Assembly (NCBI GenBank): GCA_030817875.1
Contig: JAUSZU010000001.1
Location: 5,270,001 to 5,334,000, forward strand
Length of the DNA: 64,000 bases
Reading direction: 5' to 3'
Origin: Flavobacterium sp. W4I14
GTDB taxonomy: Bacteria; Bacteroidota; Bacteroidia; Sphingobacteriales; Sphingobacteriaceae
Part shown: positions 1-7,836 of the stretch, piece after piece
Layout: the number at the start of each line of letters is the position of its first letter
How positions within the stretch are numbered: position 1 is the stretch's first letter
Notes under the pieces: model-generated
The model's database searches: none
Told to the model about the DNA's origin: nothing
What the model saw: only the letters and a program-made list of their open reading frames with translations
Program-made: the position numbers and the translations under genes

Positions 1-24
1 AACCAAGTAAAATAAAGACAAATC

Positions 25-101
25 CGTCATTGCGAGGCACGAAGCAATCTGTAGGTAGTTTATTCTATCGCATTAAGATTGCTTCGTGCCTCGCAATGAC
101 G
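25..101. repeat. REP-like palindrome upstream of aroE
   Basis: Two perfect inverted arms of 26 bases (25-50 and 76-101) are separated by a 25-base loop. The left arm begins CGTCATTGCGAGGCACGAAG. A diverged half copy of the same family lies just after aroE (867-899). The element resembles the dispersed extragenic palindromes common in Sphingobacteriaceae; the family assignment is from memory, the palindrome is seen directly. It ends 11 bases before the chosen aroE start. Confidence 0.85.
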
Positions 102-112
102 TAAATACAGTT

Positions 113-856
113 ATGAAAACATACGGCTTAATCGGATATCCACTTTCTCATTCTTTCTCGAAAAAATATTTCACAGAAAAATTTCAAAATGAGGGCATAG
201 CCGATCATCAATATGAGCTTTTTCCTATTGCCGATATTAAATCACTGCCCGATCTGCTAAATGAAAATCCATCACTATGTGGGCTTAATGTTACGATTCC
301 GCATAAAGTTAATGTGCTTTGCTATTTAAACGAAGTAGATGAAGCTGCAGAAAAAATTGGGGCGGTAAATTGTATTTCGATCAAAAGTTTTGAAGGTGCA
401 ACCTATTTAAAAGGCTACAATACCGATGCATTTGGTTTTGAAGAATCGCTAAAGCCATTGCTAGGGCCGCAACACGCAAAGGCACTTGTTTTTGGCGATG
501 GTGGAGCGGCGAAAGCGGTAAAGTACGTTTTAGAAAAATTAAATATCCAATATCAGGTTGTGGTACGAACGGCTGTTCAGGGTGCTATTTTATATTCAGA
601 AGTTACGCCAGAGATTTTAGCCACGCACCAGTTATTGATCAATACCACGCCCCTGGGGATGTCGCCAAATATGGATACCTTTCCCGAAATTGATTATAAC
701 TTAGTTGGGCCAGGGTATTTAGCTTACGATTTAGTGTACAATCCGCTTGAGACGGTATTTTTGGCTAAAGCTGCTGAGCGCGGTGCAGCGATTAAAAACG
801 GTTTGGAAATGCTGTACAAACAGGCAGAAAAAGCCTGGGCAATTTGGAATAAATAA
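113..856 (+). CDS. aroE: Shikimate dehydrogenase
   Basis: This enzyme reduces 3-dehydroshikimate to shikimate with NADPH in the cytoplasmic aromatic amino acid pathway. The N-terminal substrate domain opens with GLIGYPLSHSFSKKYF, the family's shikimate-binding motif, followed by LCGLNVTIPHK with the catalytic Lys and YNTDAFGF with the conserved Asp. The dinucleotide-binding segment is VFGDGGAAKAV. At 247 residues it is slightly shorter than the E. coli enzyme (272), as usual in Bacteroidota. An upstream in-frame GTG at 86 would place the start inside the palindromic repeat, so the ATG at 113, beginning MKTYGLIGYP, is preferred. No clear operon partner is visible; gldD follows after 55 bases that hold a repeat fragment. 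Confidence 0.93.
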   Translation: MKTYGLIGYPLSHSFSKKYFTEKFQNEGIADHQYELFPIADIKSLPDLLNENPSLCGLNVTIPHKVNVLCYLNEVDEAAEKIGAVNCISIKSFEGATYLKGYNTDAFGFEESLKPLLGPQHAKALVFGDGGAAKAVKYVLEKLNIQYQVVVRTAVQGAILYSEVTPEILATHQLLINTTPLGMSPNMDTFPEIDYNLVGPGYLAYDLVYNPLETVFLAKAAERGAAIKNGLEMLYKQAEKAWAIWNK

Positions 857-866
857 TTTAACTTAT

Positions 867-899
867 CGTCATTGCAAGGAGGAACGACGACGCAATCTT
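867..899. repeat. Half copy of the CGTCATTGC repeat
   Basis: The segment starts CGTCATTGCAAGGAGGAACG and ends GCAATCT, matching one arm of the palindrome at 25-101 with small changes and a few extra bases. It lies between aroE and gldD. No second arm is seen, so it looks like a decayed or half element. Confidence 0.6.
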
Positions 900-911
900 T
901 GATAAAATGTT

Positions 912-1499
912 ATGAACCTAAAACAACTGATCTGCCTTCCCTTTGTACTGCTTTTGTTTATAACAGCTTGTCAGAACCATGACTATAGCCCAAAACCTAG
1001 GGCATATTACAGAATCAACTACCCAGAGAAAAAATATCAAACTTTTGAAGGTATTGCTCCATACAGCTTTAAATATCCGGTGTATTCAAAAATTGAAGCT
1101 TACAAAGGCTCTGATGCTGGCAATTATTGGTATAATCTCCATTTTCCTCAGTTTAATGGTTATATTCACATTACATATTACGATGTTAATGGAAAAAATG
1201 AATATAATAAATTGGTGGAGTATGCCAGAGAACTTGCCTTTAAACATACCATTAAAGCAAGTGCCATAGATCAAAAGCTCATCAATTACCCCAATCATAA
1301 AGTTTACGGCATTTATTACGCCATAGAGGGGAATACCGCATCATCAGTCCAGTTTTTTTTAACCGATAGTGCCAAACACTATTTTAGAGGGTCGTTATAT
1401 TTTAATGAACGCCCACAATACGACTCTATTGAACCCGTTGTTAAATTTATTAAAAAGGATATCGATACCTTGATTTCTACCTTTAGGTGGAAAAATTAA
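912..1499 (+). CDS. gldD: Gliding motility lipoprotein GldD
   Basis: GldD is a lipoprotein required for gliding motility in Flavobacterium and conserved across many non-motile Bacteroidota, where it is linked to the type IX secretion and gliding apparatus. The protein has 195 residues, a short signal with lipobox ITAC (Cys at about residue 20), then the family hallmark YSPKPRAYYRINYPEKKYQ and the later block PVYSKIEAY. The body is rich in aromatic residues, as expected for the family, and ends in STFRWKN. The other gld genes are not adjacent, which is usual for gldD. The large surface protein at 54-58 kb carries a T9SS type-B end and fits a functional secretion system elsewhere in the genome. 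Confidence 0.85.
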   Translation: MNLKQLICLPFVLLLFITACQNHDYSPKPRAYYRINYPEKKYQTFEGIAPYSFKYPVYSKIEAYKGSDAGNYWYNLHFPQFNGYIHITYYDVNGKNEYNKLVEYARELAFKHTIKASAIDQKLINYPNHKVYGIYYAIEGNTASSVQFFLTDSAKHYFRGSLYFNERPQYDSIEPVVKFIKKDIDTLISTFRWKN

Positions 1500-1550
1500 T
1501 TTATTATTTTGTTATCCTGCTTTTGGAAACAGGATTTTTTCTAAAATTTT

Positions 1551-2189
1551 ATGATTACAATAAAAACCTTCACGTTTAACGCCTACAGCGAAAATACCTA
1601 TGTGCTTTATGATGAAACCAAAGAATGTGTCATTGTTGATCCGGGCATGTACGAAGGTTTTGAGCAAAATGAATTGGCGGCTTTCATTAAAAATGAAGGG
1701 TTAAAACCGGTCTTATTGCTCAATACACATTGTCATCTCGATCATGTTTTCGGCAATAAATTTGTGTTCGAAACCTATGATTTAAAACCACAGTTTCATG
1801 CTGGCGAACTGCCAATTTTAAATGCAGTTCCTGGCTATGCACCATCAATGGGTTTTACACGTTACGATGTATCTCCTCTGCCCGATACCTTTTTGCCTGA
1901 AACAGGGGCAATTTCTTTCGGCAACAGTACACTGACCCTAATTTTTGCTCCGGGGCATTCTCCGGCACACCTGTGTTTTTACAGTGCGCCTGATCATATT
2001 TTAATAGGTGGTGATGTGCTTTTTTATGGGAGTATTGGCCGTACCGATCTGCCTGGAGGTAACCATCAGCAATTAATCCAAAACATTTCCGATAAACTTT
2101 TTGTCTTACCTGATGAAACCAAAGTTTATCCTGGCCATGGACCAGCTACAAGCATTGGTTTTGAAAAACAACATAATCCATTTTTTTAG
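1551..2189 (+). CDS. MBL-fold metallo-hydrolase, glyoxalase II-like
   Basis: This is a 212-residue metallo-beta-lactamase-fold hydrolase of the short hydroxyacylglutathione-hydrolase-like group (YcbL/GloB type). The metal site is visible as NTHCHLDHVFG (HxHxDH), then a His in FAPGHSPAHLCFY, Asp in LIGGDVLFYGSIGRTDLPGG and His in VYPGHGPATSIGFEK, all in family order. Thioesters or other hydrolysable conjugates are the family's substrates; the true substrate cannot be read here. It follows gldD by 51 bases on the same strand and ends 88 bases before the ABC permease gene. No signal peptide is present, so it is cytoplasmic. Confidence 0.85.
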   Translation: MITIKTFTFNAYSENTYVLYDETKECVIVDPGMYEGFEQNELAAFIKNEGLKPVLLLNTHCHLDHVFGNKFVFETYDLKPQFHAGELPILNAVPGYAPSMGFTRYDVSPLPDTFLPETGAISFGNSTLTLIFAPGHSPAHLCFYSAPDHILIGGDVLFYGSIGRTDLPGGNHQQLIQNISDKLFVLPDETKVYPGHGPATSIGFEKQHNPFF

Positions 2190-2264
2190 CAGGATTAAAG
2201 GTTCATAATTGTGAAAGGCTTTACAACCTGAAGCCTTTTACCTTAAAACCCTCAACCTTTTATT

Positions 2265-2272
2265 TATCTTTG
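2265..2272 (+). promoter_or_regulatory. TAnnTTTG -7 box, near-leaderless start
   Basis: TATCTTTG matches the Bacteroidota -7 element TAnnTTTG. Transcription should begin roughly at 2277-2280, which coincides with the GTG start of the permease gene at 2278. No good TTTG was found at the -33 position. This would give a leaderless or nearly leaderless mRNA. Confidence 0.5.
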
Positions 2273-2277
2273 CCGCT

Positions 2278-3513
2278 GTGAATACATCGTTTTATATTGC
2301 CAAAAGGTATCTATTTGCCAAAAAATCTACCAATGCCATTAATCTGATATCGGGTATATCAATGGTAGGTGTGATGGTTGGTAGTGCTGCATTGATTATT
2401 ATCCTTTCGGTATTTAACGGTTTAGAAACAGTGGTATTGAATATGTTCGATACTATTACCCCACAAATTGCCATTACACCGGCTAGGGGAAAAACTTTTG
2501 ATCCAAATACAAGCTATTTCAATCAGCTCAGAAAAAATAAAAATGTTGCCGCTTTTACCGAGGTGCTGCAGGAAAACGCTTTATTAAAATACAACAACAA
2601 ACAAGCTGTTGGAATGGTTAAGGGCGTAAGTTTAGACTATTTGAAGAACACTAAATTAGATAGTACCATAAAAGAAGGCCATTTTATACTGCACAATAGA
2701 AGCGGCGATAATGCGGTAATTGGTTCTGCCCTGCAGAGTTATCTGGCCGTAAATACTGTCGACCCCTTTACAGAATTGGAAATTTATTCACCAAAGAAAG
2801 ATATCGCTGCAAATAGTTTAAACCCTGCCGACGATTTTGTGGTAAAGAACATTCGGGTAAGTGGTGTTTTTGAAGTACAACAAGATTTCGATAATGGTAT
2901 TATAGTGCCATTAAATTTTGCCCGCGAACTTTTAGGCGAAGAGAAAAATGTGTCTGCAATAGAGATCAATCTCCAGCCCGGTGTCGATGTAGACGATTTT
3001 CAAAAAGAGGTAATCGAAAAGGCGGGTAAAGATTATGAAGTCAGAAATCAGGCAGAGCAAAATAAATCACTCTACCACATTTTAAATACAGAAAAATGGG
3101 CGGTTTATATTATTCTTACTTTTATCCTGATTATTGCTATATTTAATATCATAGGGTCGTTAACCATGTTAGTAATCGATAAAGTGAAGGATGTAGCCAT
3201 TCTGAGCAGTTTAGGCGCAGGCAAGAAATTAATCAAACGTATATTTTTATTTGAGGGAATGATGATCACCATGTCTGGCTGTGTGCTGGGCTTAATTATC
3301 GGCCTTATATTTTATTATTTTCAACACACTTATGGCTTTATCAAAATGGGTGATGAAGTAAATAAAACACTGGTAAGTTCTTATCCTATCGGATTAAAAT
3401 GGAAGGATTTTGTTTTAGTTTTTTTTACTGTAGGCATCTTCTCATTTTTGGCATCTGCTTTGTCATCCAATTTAAGTGTTAAAAAGATAGATCAAATTAA
3501 TCAAACTATATAA
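2278..3513 (+). CDS. ABC transporter permease, LolC/LolE-like (FtsX domain)
   Basis: This inner-membrane permease has 411 residues and the MacB/LolCE layout: one N-terminal membrane helix (about 20-45, ISGISMVGVMVGSAALIIIL), a periplasmic domain of about 220 residues, and three C-terminal helices in the FtsX domain (about 275-400) with the motif DKVKDVAILSSLGAGKKLIKRIF. In Bacteroidota such LolC/E-like proteins are inferred to extract lipoproteins from the inner membrane; the ATPase partner (LolD) is not in the window. The start is GTG at 2278, directly behind a TATCTTTG box, because no better start exists in frame and the N-terminal FYIAKRYLFAKK is the family's usual beginning. A small lipoprotein gene follows one base after the stop codon, implying co-transcription. 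Confidence 0.85.
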   Translation: MNTSFYIAKRYLFAKKSTNAINLISGISMVGVMVGSAALIIILSVFNGLETVVLNMFDTITPQIAITPARGKTFDPNTSYFNQLRKNKNVAAFTEVLQENALLKYNNKQAVGMVKGVSLDYLKNTKLDSTIKEGHFILHNRSGDNAVIGSALQSYLAVNTVDPFTELEIYSPKKDIAANSLNPADDFVVKNIRVSGVFEVQQDFDNGIIVPLNFARELLGEEKNVSAIEINLQPGVDVDDFQKEVIEKAGKDYEVRNQAEQNKSLYHILNTEKWAVYIILTFILIIAIFNIIGSLTMLVIDKVKDVAILSSLGAGKKLIKRIFLFEGMMITMSGCVLGLIIGLIFYYFQHTYGFIKMGDEVNKTLVSSYPIGLKWKDFVLVFFTVGIFSFLASALSSNLSVKKIDQINQTI

Positions 3514-3514
3514 A

Positions 3515-3895
3515 ATGAAGTTATTTAAACAAGCAATTGTATTTGTTGTGCTCCTTGGCGTAGCCGCTACAGCTTGTAGAAACGATAAAGCCGAGGGAGA
3601 AAAAAGTAATCTGAAAACGGTTAAAGGTTTGTATAGTTTTGGCCCTGAAATGAAGTCTTTTACATTATGTGAAGATGGACGTGAGTATTGGGTTAAAGAC
3701 AGTATAAAAAACTTAGAGCTCTCTTATACTAACCTGGGGTTCGAAAAGCCTTACGAGCCAGTATACGTAGAATTAGAAGGTTATTTCGCAAAGTCTGATA
3801 CCGCTACAGTTTCACCTGATTTCGATTCTACCCTGGTGGTGATGAAAGTGCTTAAAATCAGTAAAGAAATCCCTGACGGGCCTTGTGCGCAGTAA
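3515..3895 (+). CDS. Small lipoprotein, NlpE-like domain
   Basis: The product is a 126-residue lipoprotein: signal MKLFKQAIVFVVLLG followed by lipobox ATAC with Cys at about 21. The mature part reads like the second, OB-like half of NlpE-type copper-stress lipoproteins: KGLYSFGPEMKSFTLCEDGREYWV, then PVYVELEGYF and a C-terminal VLKISKEIPDGPC. Three Cys remain in the mature protein (the lipid Cys, the one in TLCEDG, and the one in GPC), the latter two able to form a disulfide. It starts one base after the permease stop, so it is probably translated from the same mRNA. The NlpE relation is inferred from a motif pattern only and is moderate. Confidence 0.6.
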   Translation: MKLFKQAIVFVVLLGVAATACRNDKAEGEKSNLKTVKGLYSFGPEMKSFTLCEDGREYWVKDSIKNLELSYTNLGFEKPYEPVYVELEGYFAKSDTATVSPDFDSTLVVMKVLKISKEIPDGPCAQ

Positions 3896-3917
3896 CTCAT
3901 CGAAAACCAACATAGAT

Positions 3918-3985
3918 CGTCATGCTGTCCCGAATCTTCGGGATCAAATGCCTTGGTTCGTGTCTCCATAAACTAAACCAATGGT
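3918..3985. repeat. Intergenic repeat fragment with hairpin
   Basis: The segment opens CGTCATGCTGTCCCGAATCT; TCCCGAA and TTCGGGA (3928-3943) form a tight hairpin. It continues into TGGTTCGTGTCTCC, a motif seen again at 6341-6371. It looks like a mosaic of dispersed palindromic repeats. It begins the 578-base gene-free stretch 3896-4473. Confidence 0.5.
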
Positions 3986-4049
3986 ATAGATAAATAGCTT
4001 ATACAATTGTTAGATTAAAAGCCTAGCGTTTTAAGATAGTTTTTTTCTT

Positions 4050-4331
4050 GAAGCGCAATTGCAGTGCTAATCGGTTACGGCATTCCTGCTTTCCGTTACA
4101 AGTCCTCTCCCGATGAAGGATCGGGATGCGGGCTTTACACTTCAATCAGGGCTAGTTTTCAGCGCTTTTACTGCTATTAATGATTTGGAGCGCAATTTCG
4201 CAACGCCCTGCAACCGTAAATAGTTGCACCTTCTTTGCCACCTAAACCTGATCGTAGTGGTTCCGATTTTTCATCGGAAGTAGCGGAGAGCAGGGCTGTC
4301 ATTGACCAATGCTGCTGTATCTGCTTTCCAA
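4050..4331. repeat. Composite interspersed repeat (family A)
   Basis: The part 4050-4153 is the reverse complement of a related copy at 9947-10045: both carry GATTGAAGTG, GAGGACTTGTAACGGAAAGC and AACCGATTAGCA in the same order. A second, more diverged unit seems to follow (to about 4331), with hairpin TTCCGATTTTTCATCGGAA. No ORF of note lies in it. It fills most of the 578-base gap between the small lipoprotein gene and the symporter terminator and looks like a non-coding dispersed element, with function unknown. Confidence 0.65.
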
Positions 4332-4416
4332 AAAAATAATCACTTTCATAATTAGCTCAGATAGCTTTTTTAAAAAAAAATAATTATCTGATGAAAATAA
4401 TTGTTCTGTATTAAAA

Positions 4417-4450
4417 CAAAAAAAGCTTTCCTGTTTCCAGAAAAGCTTTA
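4417..4450 (-). terminator. Terminator of the sugar symporter gene
   Basis: On the minus strand an AAAGCTTT-based hairpin (4422-4449, loop around 4434-4437) is followed by TTTTTTTG. It lies 24 bases past the stop codon of the symporter, as expected for an intrinsic terminator. Confidence 0.75.
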
Positions 4451-4473
4451 GAAATATAATAAAAAGATATTTT

Positions 4474-6150
4474 CTACCAGTAGATACTGTAAAGGGCTAC
4501 CAATAAACCGATAATAATCAATGAACCAACAGCGAAACCTGTTGTGGTTTTGAACATTTTCGAATCAATTTCCAGTCCTTTTGGATTAACACCGTTTTTG
4601 TTTTCGAACAAGCTGATAATTACCATACCGATAATACAGAACACGAATACAATACCCATTCTATCTAAGAAAGGGATTTCGTAAATACCAGTTGCATTTT
4701 TAACTGAGAAACCCACTCCCGATAACCAGGAAAGATCGGTCCATGTAGGAAGAACCTTTAACAATAACGATAATCCGAAACCACCAATTGTTGCGAAAAG
4801 TGCTGCATTTGAAGTTGCTCTTTTCCAGAAGAAACCGAGAATAAACATGGCAAATATACCTGGAGAAACAAAGCCTGTATACTCCTGGATATATTGGAAT
4901 CCGCCTTTTTTATCGATACCTAAGTATGGTGCAATAATAACACCCAACACCATGGCTACAACTACGGCAATTTTACCTGTAAAAACGAGGTTCTTTTCAG
5001 AAGCATCGGTTTTTAATACTTTTTTGTAAATATCTAGCGTGAAAATGGTTGCAATACTGTTTGCTTTACCAGCTAACGAGGCTACAACCGCTGCAGTTAA
5101 TGCTGCAAATGATAAACCTTTTAATCCGGCAGGTAATAAGTTTAACAGTACCGGGTAGGCACGGTCTGGATTAACAGCTCCGTCCTGCAGCATTTCCGAT
5201 TGGAAAGCACCGTCTTTATACAGTACATAAGCCGCAATACCTGGCAATACCACAATAATTGGCATTAATAACTTTAAGAAAGCAGCAAACAAAATACCCC
5301 CACGGGCAGTTTTTAAATCTGCACCTAAAGCACGTTGCGTGATGTATTGATTACAGCCCCAATAGTTAAGGTTTACAATCCACATACCACCTACCAATAC
5401 GCTTAATCCCGGTAAATCGATATAGTTCTCATTTTCAGGTTTTAAGATCATGTGGAAGTGTTCTGACGCTTTTGAAGTCATCAGGCTATAACCTTCAAAA
5501 ATACCTGAGGTTCCGTAATGGGTAGAAACCAGGTTTAATGCCAGGTATGTTGTGGCCAAACCACCTAGAATTAAGAAAAATACCTGAATAACATCGGTAT
5601 AACCAATTACTTTCATTCCGCCCAGTGTAATTACAATGGCAAAAGCTGCAATGGCATACATACAGAATGTCAGATCGAATCCAGAGATACTGCTAACAGC
5701 TAAAGCACCTAAATAAAGAATTGATGTTAAGTTTACCACTACATACAACAATAACCAGAACACAGCCATAATCATGGCAACGGTTCCGTTGTAGCGTTGG
5801 TGTAAAAACTGCGGCATTGTGGCGATCTTGTTTTTCAGGTAAACCGGAATAAAAAAAACAGCAACAATAACCAGGGTAAGGGCAGCCATCCACTCGTAAG
5901 TTGCAATTGCCAATCCCATCTTAAAGCCCGATCCGCTCATGCCGATAAACTGTTCAGCAGAAATATTCGATGCAATTAATGATGCACCGATTGCCCACCA
6001 TGTAAGTGAACCTTCAGCTAAGAAATAATCTTTTGAGCCTGTAGATGCGGATTTTTTCTTATTGTAGATGTACAGACCGTAAGCAGCCACAATAACGAAG
6101 TACACCGCAAATACAATGTAATCCTTCGTGTCCAATAAATTGTTTTTCAT
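4474..6150 (-). CDS. Sodium/solute symporter (SSS family), probable xylose transporter
   Basis: This 558-residue inner-membrane protein is a sodium:solute symporter of the SGLT type. About 14 hydrophobic segments run through it. Family landmarks are KDYFLAEGSLTWWAIGASLIASNISAEQFIG near residues 40-70, GGMWIVNLNYWGCNQYITQRALGA around 255-280, the SSS signature region GLKGLSFAALTAAVVASLAGKANS, and GFVSPGIFAMFILGFFWKR. The WWAIGASLIASNISAEQ block is typical of sugar-transporting members. It lies downstream of xylB and xylA on the same strand, so D-xylose is the likely substrate, though other sugars cannot be excluded. A 283-base gap with a palindrome separates it from xylA, so it may also have its own promoter. 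A terminator follows. Confidence 0.88.
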   Translation of the reverse strand: MKNNLLDTKDYIVFAVYFVIVAAYGLYIYNKKKSASTGSKDYFLAEGSLTWWAIGASLIASNISAEQFIGMSGSGFKMGLAIATYEWMAALTLVIVAVFFIPVYLKNKIATMPQFLHQRYNGTVAMIMAVFWLLLYVVVNLTSILYLGALAVSSISGFDLTFCMYAIAAFAIVITLGGMKVIGYTDVIQVFFLILGGLATTYLALNLVSTHYGTSGIFEGYSLMTSKASEHFHMILKPENENYIDLPGLSVLVGGMWIVNLNYWGCNQYITQRALGADLKTARGGILFAAFLKLLMPIIVVLPGIAAYVLYKDGAFQSEMLQDGAVNPDRAYPVLLNLLPAGLKGLSFAALTAAVVASLAGKANSIATIFTLDIYKKVLKTDASEKNLVFTGKIAVVVAMVLGVIIAPYLGIDKKGGFQYIQEYTGFVSPGIFAMFILGFFWKRATSNAALFATIGGFGLSLLLKVLPTWTDLSWLSGVGFSVKNATGIYEIPFLDRMGIVFVFCIIGMVIISLFENKNGVNPKGLEIDSKMFKTTTGFAVGSLIIIGLLVALYSIYW

Positions 6151-6340
6151 TAATATAATAGTGGTTATTTGGTTTAGAAATCTAAATGTAGTAAAATCAT
6201 AAATTAATCTCTGCTTTTTTTTTAATTAAAAAGTGTTAAAGTAACGTTTATTAATTTGGGCTGCTAAAAATTAACAGCTATTCTACTTTCCACACGCTAC
6301 GGGATGGGTTAAATTAATCGAGGTCGCCCCGCTTCTCATC

Positions 6341-6409
6341 CATGGTTTGTGTCTCCGCAGACCATGCTAATTAAATCAAATGCCAGTGGTCTGTGAAAAC
6401 ACAGACCAC
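6341..6409. repeat. Palindromic repeats between xylA and the symporter
   Basis: A perfect hairpin GTGGTCTGTG-AAAA-CACAGACCAC lies at 6386-6409. A related, imperfect unit (CATGGT...ACCATG with TTTGTGTCTCC in the middle) lies just before it at about 6342-6368. No U-tract follows on the minus strand, so this is not a clear terminator; it could attenuate read-through or stabilise the xylBA mRNA 3' end. The rest of the 283-base gap 6151-6433 shows nothing definite. Confidence 0.6.
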
Positions 6410-6433
6410 GGAGATTACATTTTATAAAATAAA

Positions 6434-7765
6434 TTAAATATACCTGTTGATTAAGTTTTCCAGGTATTCTTGCTTTCCGCTGCGTACCTCTGGTTCGCCA
6501 TTTTCTGCAGCGTAATTTCTCAAATCTTCTAAACTTAGTTTGCCTTGTTCAAATTCGGCACCCTTTCCACTATCAAATGAAGCGTAGCGGTCGGTTCTTA
6601 TTTTTTTGTAATCAGATTTTTGAAGGATGGCATCTGCAGTGATTAATGCCCTTGCGAAGATATCCATGCCACCAACGTGTGCATAGAACAGGTCTTTTGG
6701 ATCTGTAGAGTTACGGCGGATTTTTGCATCGAAGTTTACACCTCCACCCTGTAAGCCACCGCCTTCTAAAATGATCAACATCGTTTCCGTTAGTTCGTTA
6801 ATATCGTTCGGGAACTGATCGGTATCCCAGCCATTTTGATAATCGCCACGGTTTGCATCGATAGAACCTAATAAGCCATTATCTACTGCAACCTGTAATT
6901 CATGCTGAAAAGTATGACCGGCCAAGGTAGCGTGGTTAACTTCTAAATTTAATTTGAAATCGGCCAATAGATCATATTGTTGTAAAAAGCCTTTTACTGT
7001 TGCCGCATCGTAATCATATTGATGTTTAGAAGGCTCACATGGTTTCGGTTCGATGAAGAATGTTCCTTTGAAACCCTGTTTGCGTGCATAATCTTTAGCG
7101 GTATGTAAGAATTTTGCCAAGTGTTCCTGCTCACGTTTCATGTTGGTGTTCAATAAACTCATATAGCCTTCTCTTCCTCCCCAGAATACATAATTTTCTC
7201 CACCAAGAGCAATGGTAGCATCTAAAGCTGCTTTAACCTGAGCCGCTCCGTGTGCCAGCACATGGAAATCAGGGTTGGTAGATGCGCCATTCATGTAGCG
7301 CTTATGGCTGAATAAATTCGCTGTTCCCCAAAGTAGTTTTACACCGCTATCTGCTTGTTTTTGCTTAGCATATTCAACAAGGGCCTGTAATCTGCGCTCG
7401 TTTTCGGCAATATCGTCGCTATAATCTACCACATCCACATCGTGGAAGCAATAATAAGGGATCTGCATTTTAGTGATAAATTCAAATGCTGCGTCCATTT
7501 TATCTTTTGCCCTTTCTACTGCATCTTTTTTTTCATCCCAAGGGAAAATGTGCGTTGCACCACCAAACGGATCGGCACCGTTGCCATTAAATGAATGCCA
7601 ATACGCGCAGGCAAATTTAAAATGCTCGTTCATGGTTTTGCCAGCTACTACTTTGTTGGCATCGTACCATCTAAATGCTAATGGATTGTCACTTCCCAGG
7701 CCTTCAAACTTGATCTGCTCTATGCCTTTAAAAAATTCTTTTGCTCCTGTTACTACTTTTGTCAT
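6434..7765 (-). CDS. xylA: Xylose isomerase
   Basis: The enzyme interconverts D-xylose and D-xylulose in the cytoplasm. It has 443 residues, the size of class II isomerases. Key blocks in order: PFGGATHIFPWD, YYCFHDVDVVD with the ring-opening His, TANLFSHKRYMNGASTNPD, VFWGGREGYMSLLNTN, FFIEPKPCEPSKHQYDYD with the metal Glu and Lys, LEVNHATLAGHTFQHE with metal Glu and His, and SIDANRGDYQNGWDTDQFP with metal Asp residues. The frame is open 12 codons further upstream, but the ATG at 7765 (MTKVVTGAKEFF) is the family-like start. It follows xylB after 71 bases, forming the operon xylB-xylA, with the symporter downstream. Confidence 0.95.
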   Translation of the reverse strand: MTKVVTGAKEFFKGIEQIKFEGLGSDNPLAFRWYDANKVVAGKTMNEHFKFACAYWHSFNGNGADPFGGATHIFPWDEKKDAVERAKDKMDAAFEFITKMQIPYYCFHDVDVVDYSDDIAENERRLQALVEYAKQKQADSGVKLLWGTANLFSHKRYMNGASTNPDFHVLAHGAAQVKAALDATIALGGENYVFWGGREGYMSLLNTNMKREQEHLAKFLHTAKDYARKQGFKGTFFIEPKPCEPSKHQYDYDAATVKGFLQQYDLLADFKLNLEVNHATLAGHTFQHELQVAVDNGLLGSIDANRGDYQNGWDTDQFPNDINELTETMLIILEGGGLQGGGVNFDAKIRRNSTDPKDLFYAHVGGMDIFARALITADAILQKSDYKKIRTDRYASFDSGKGAEFEQGKLSLEDLRNYAAENGEPEVRSGKQEYLENLINRYI

Positions 7766-7836
7766 GTTATTTTGTTTTTTGATTTGTGGTCTGTTGGTCA
7801 ATATCCATAGTCAATCTCGCTATGGACGATCAACCA

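Noticed and set aside
86..112. GTG start for aroE nine codons upstream
   Set aside because: The bases belong to the right arm of a perfect palindromic repeat, and the family-like N-terminus begins at the ATG at 113.
6386..6409. Perfect hairpin after xylA as an intrinsic terminator
   Set aside because: No T-run follows on the minus strand, and the symporter gene downstream seems to belong to the same pathway; it is listed as a repeat.
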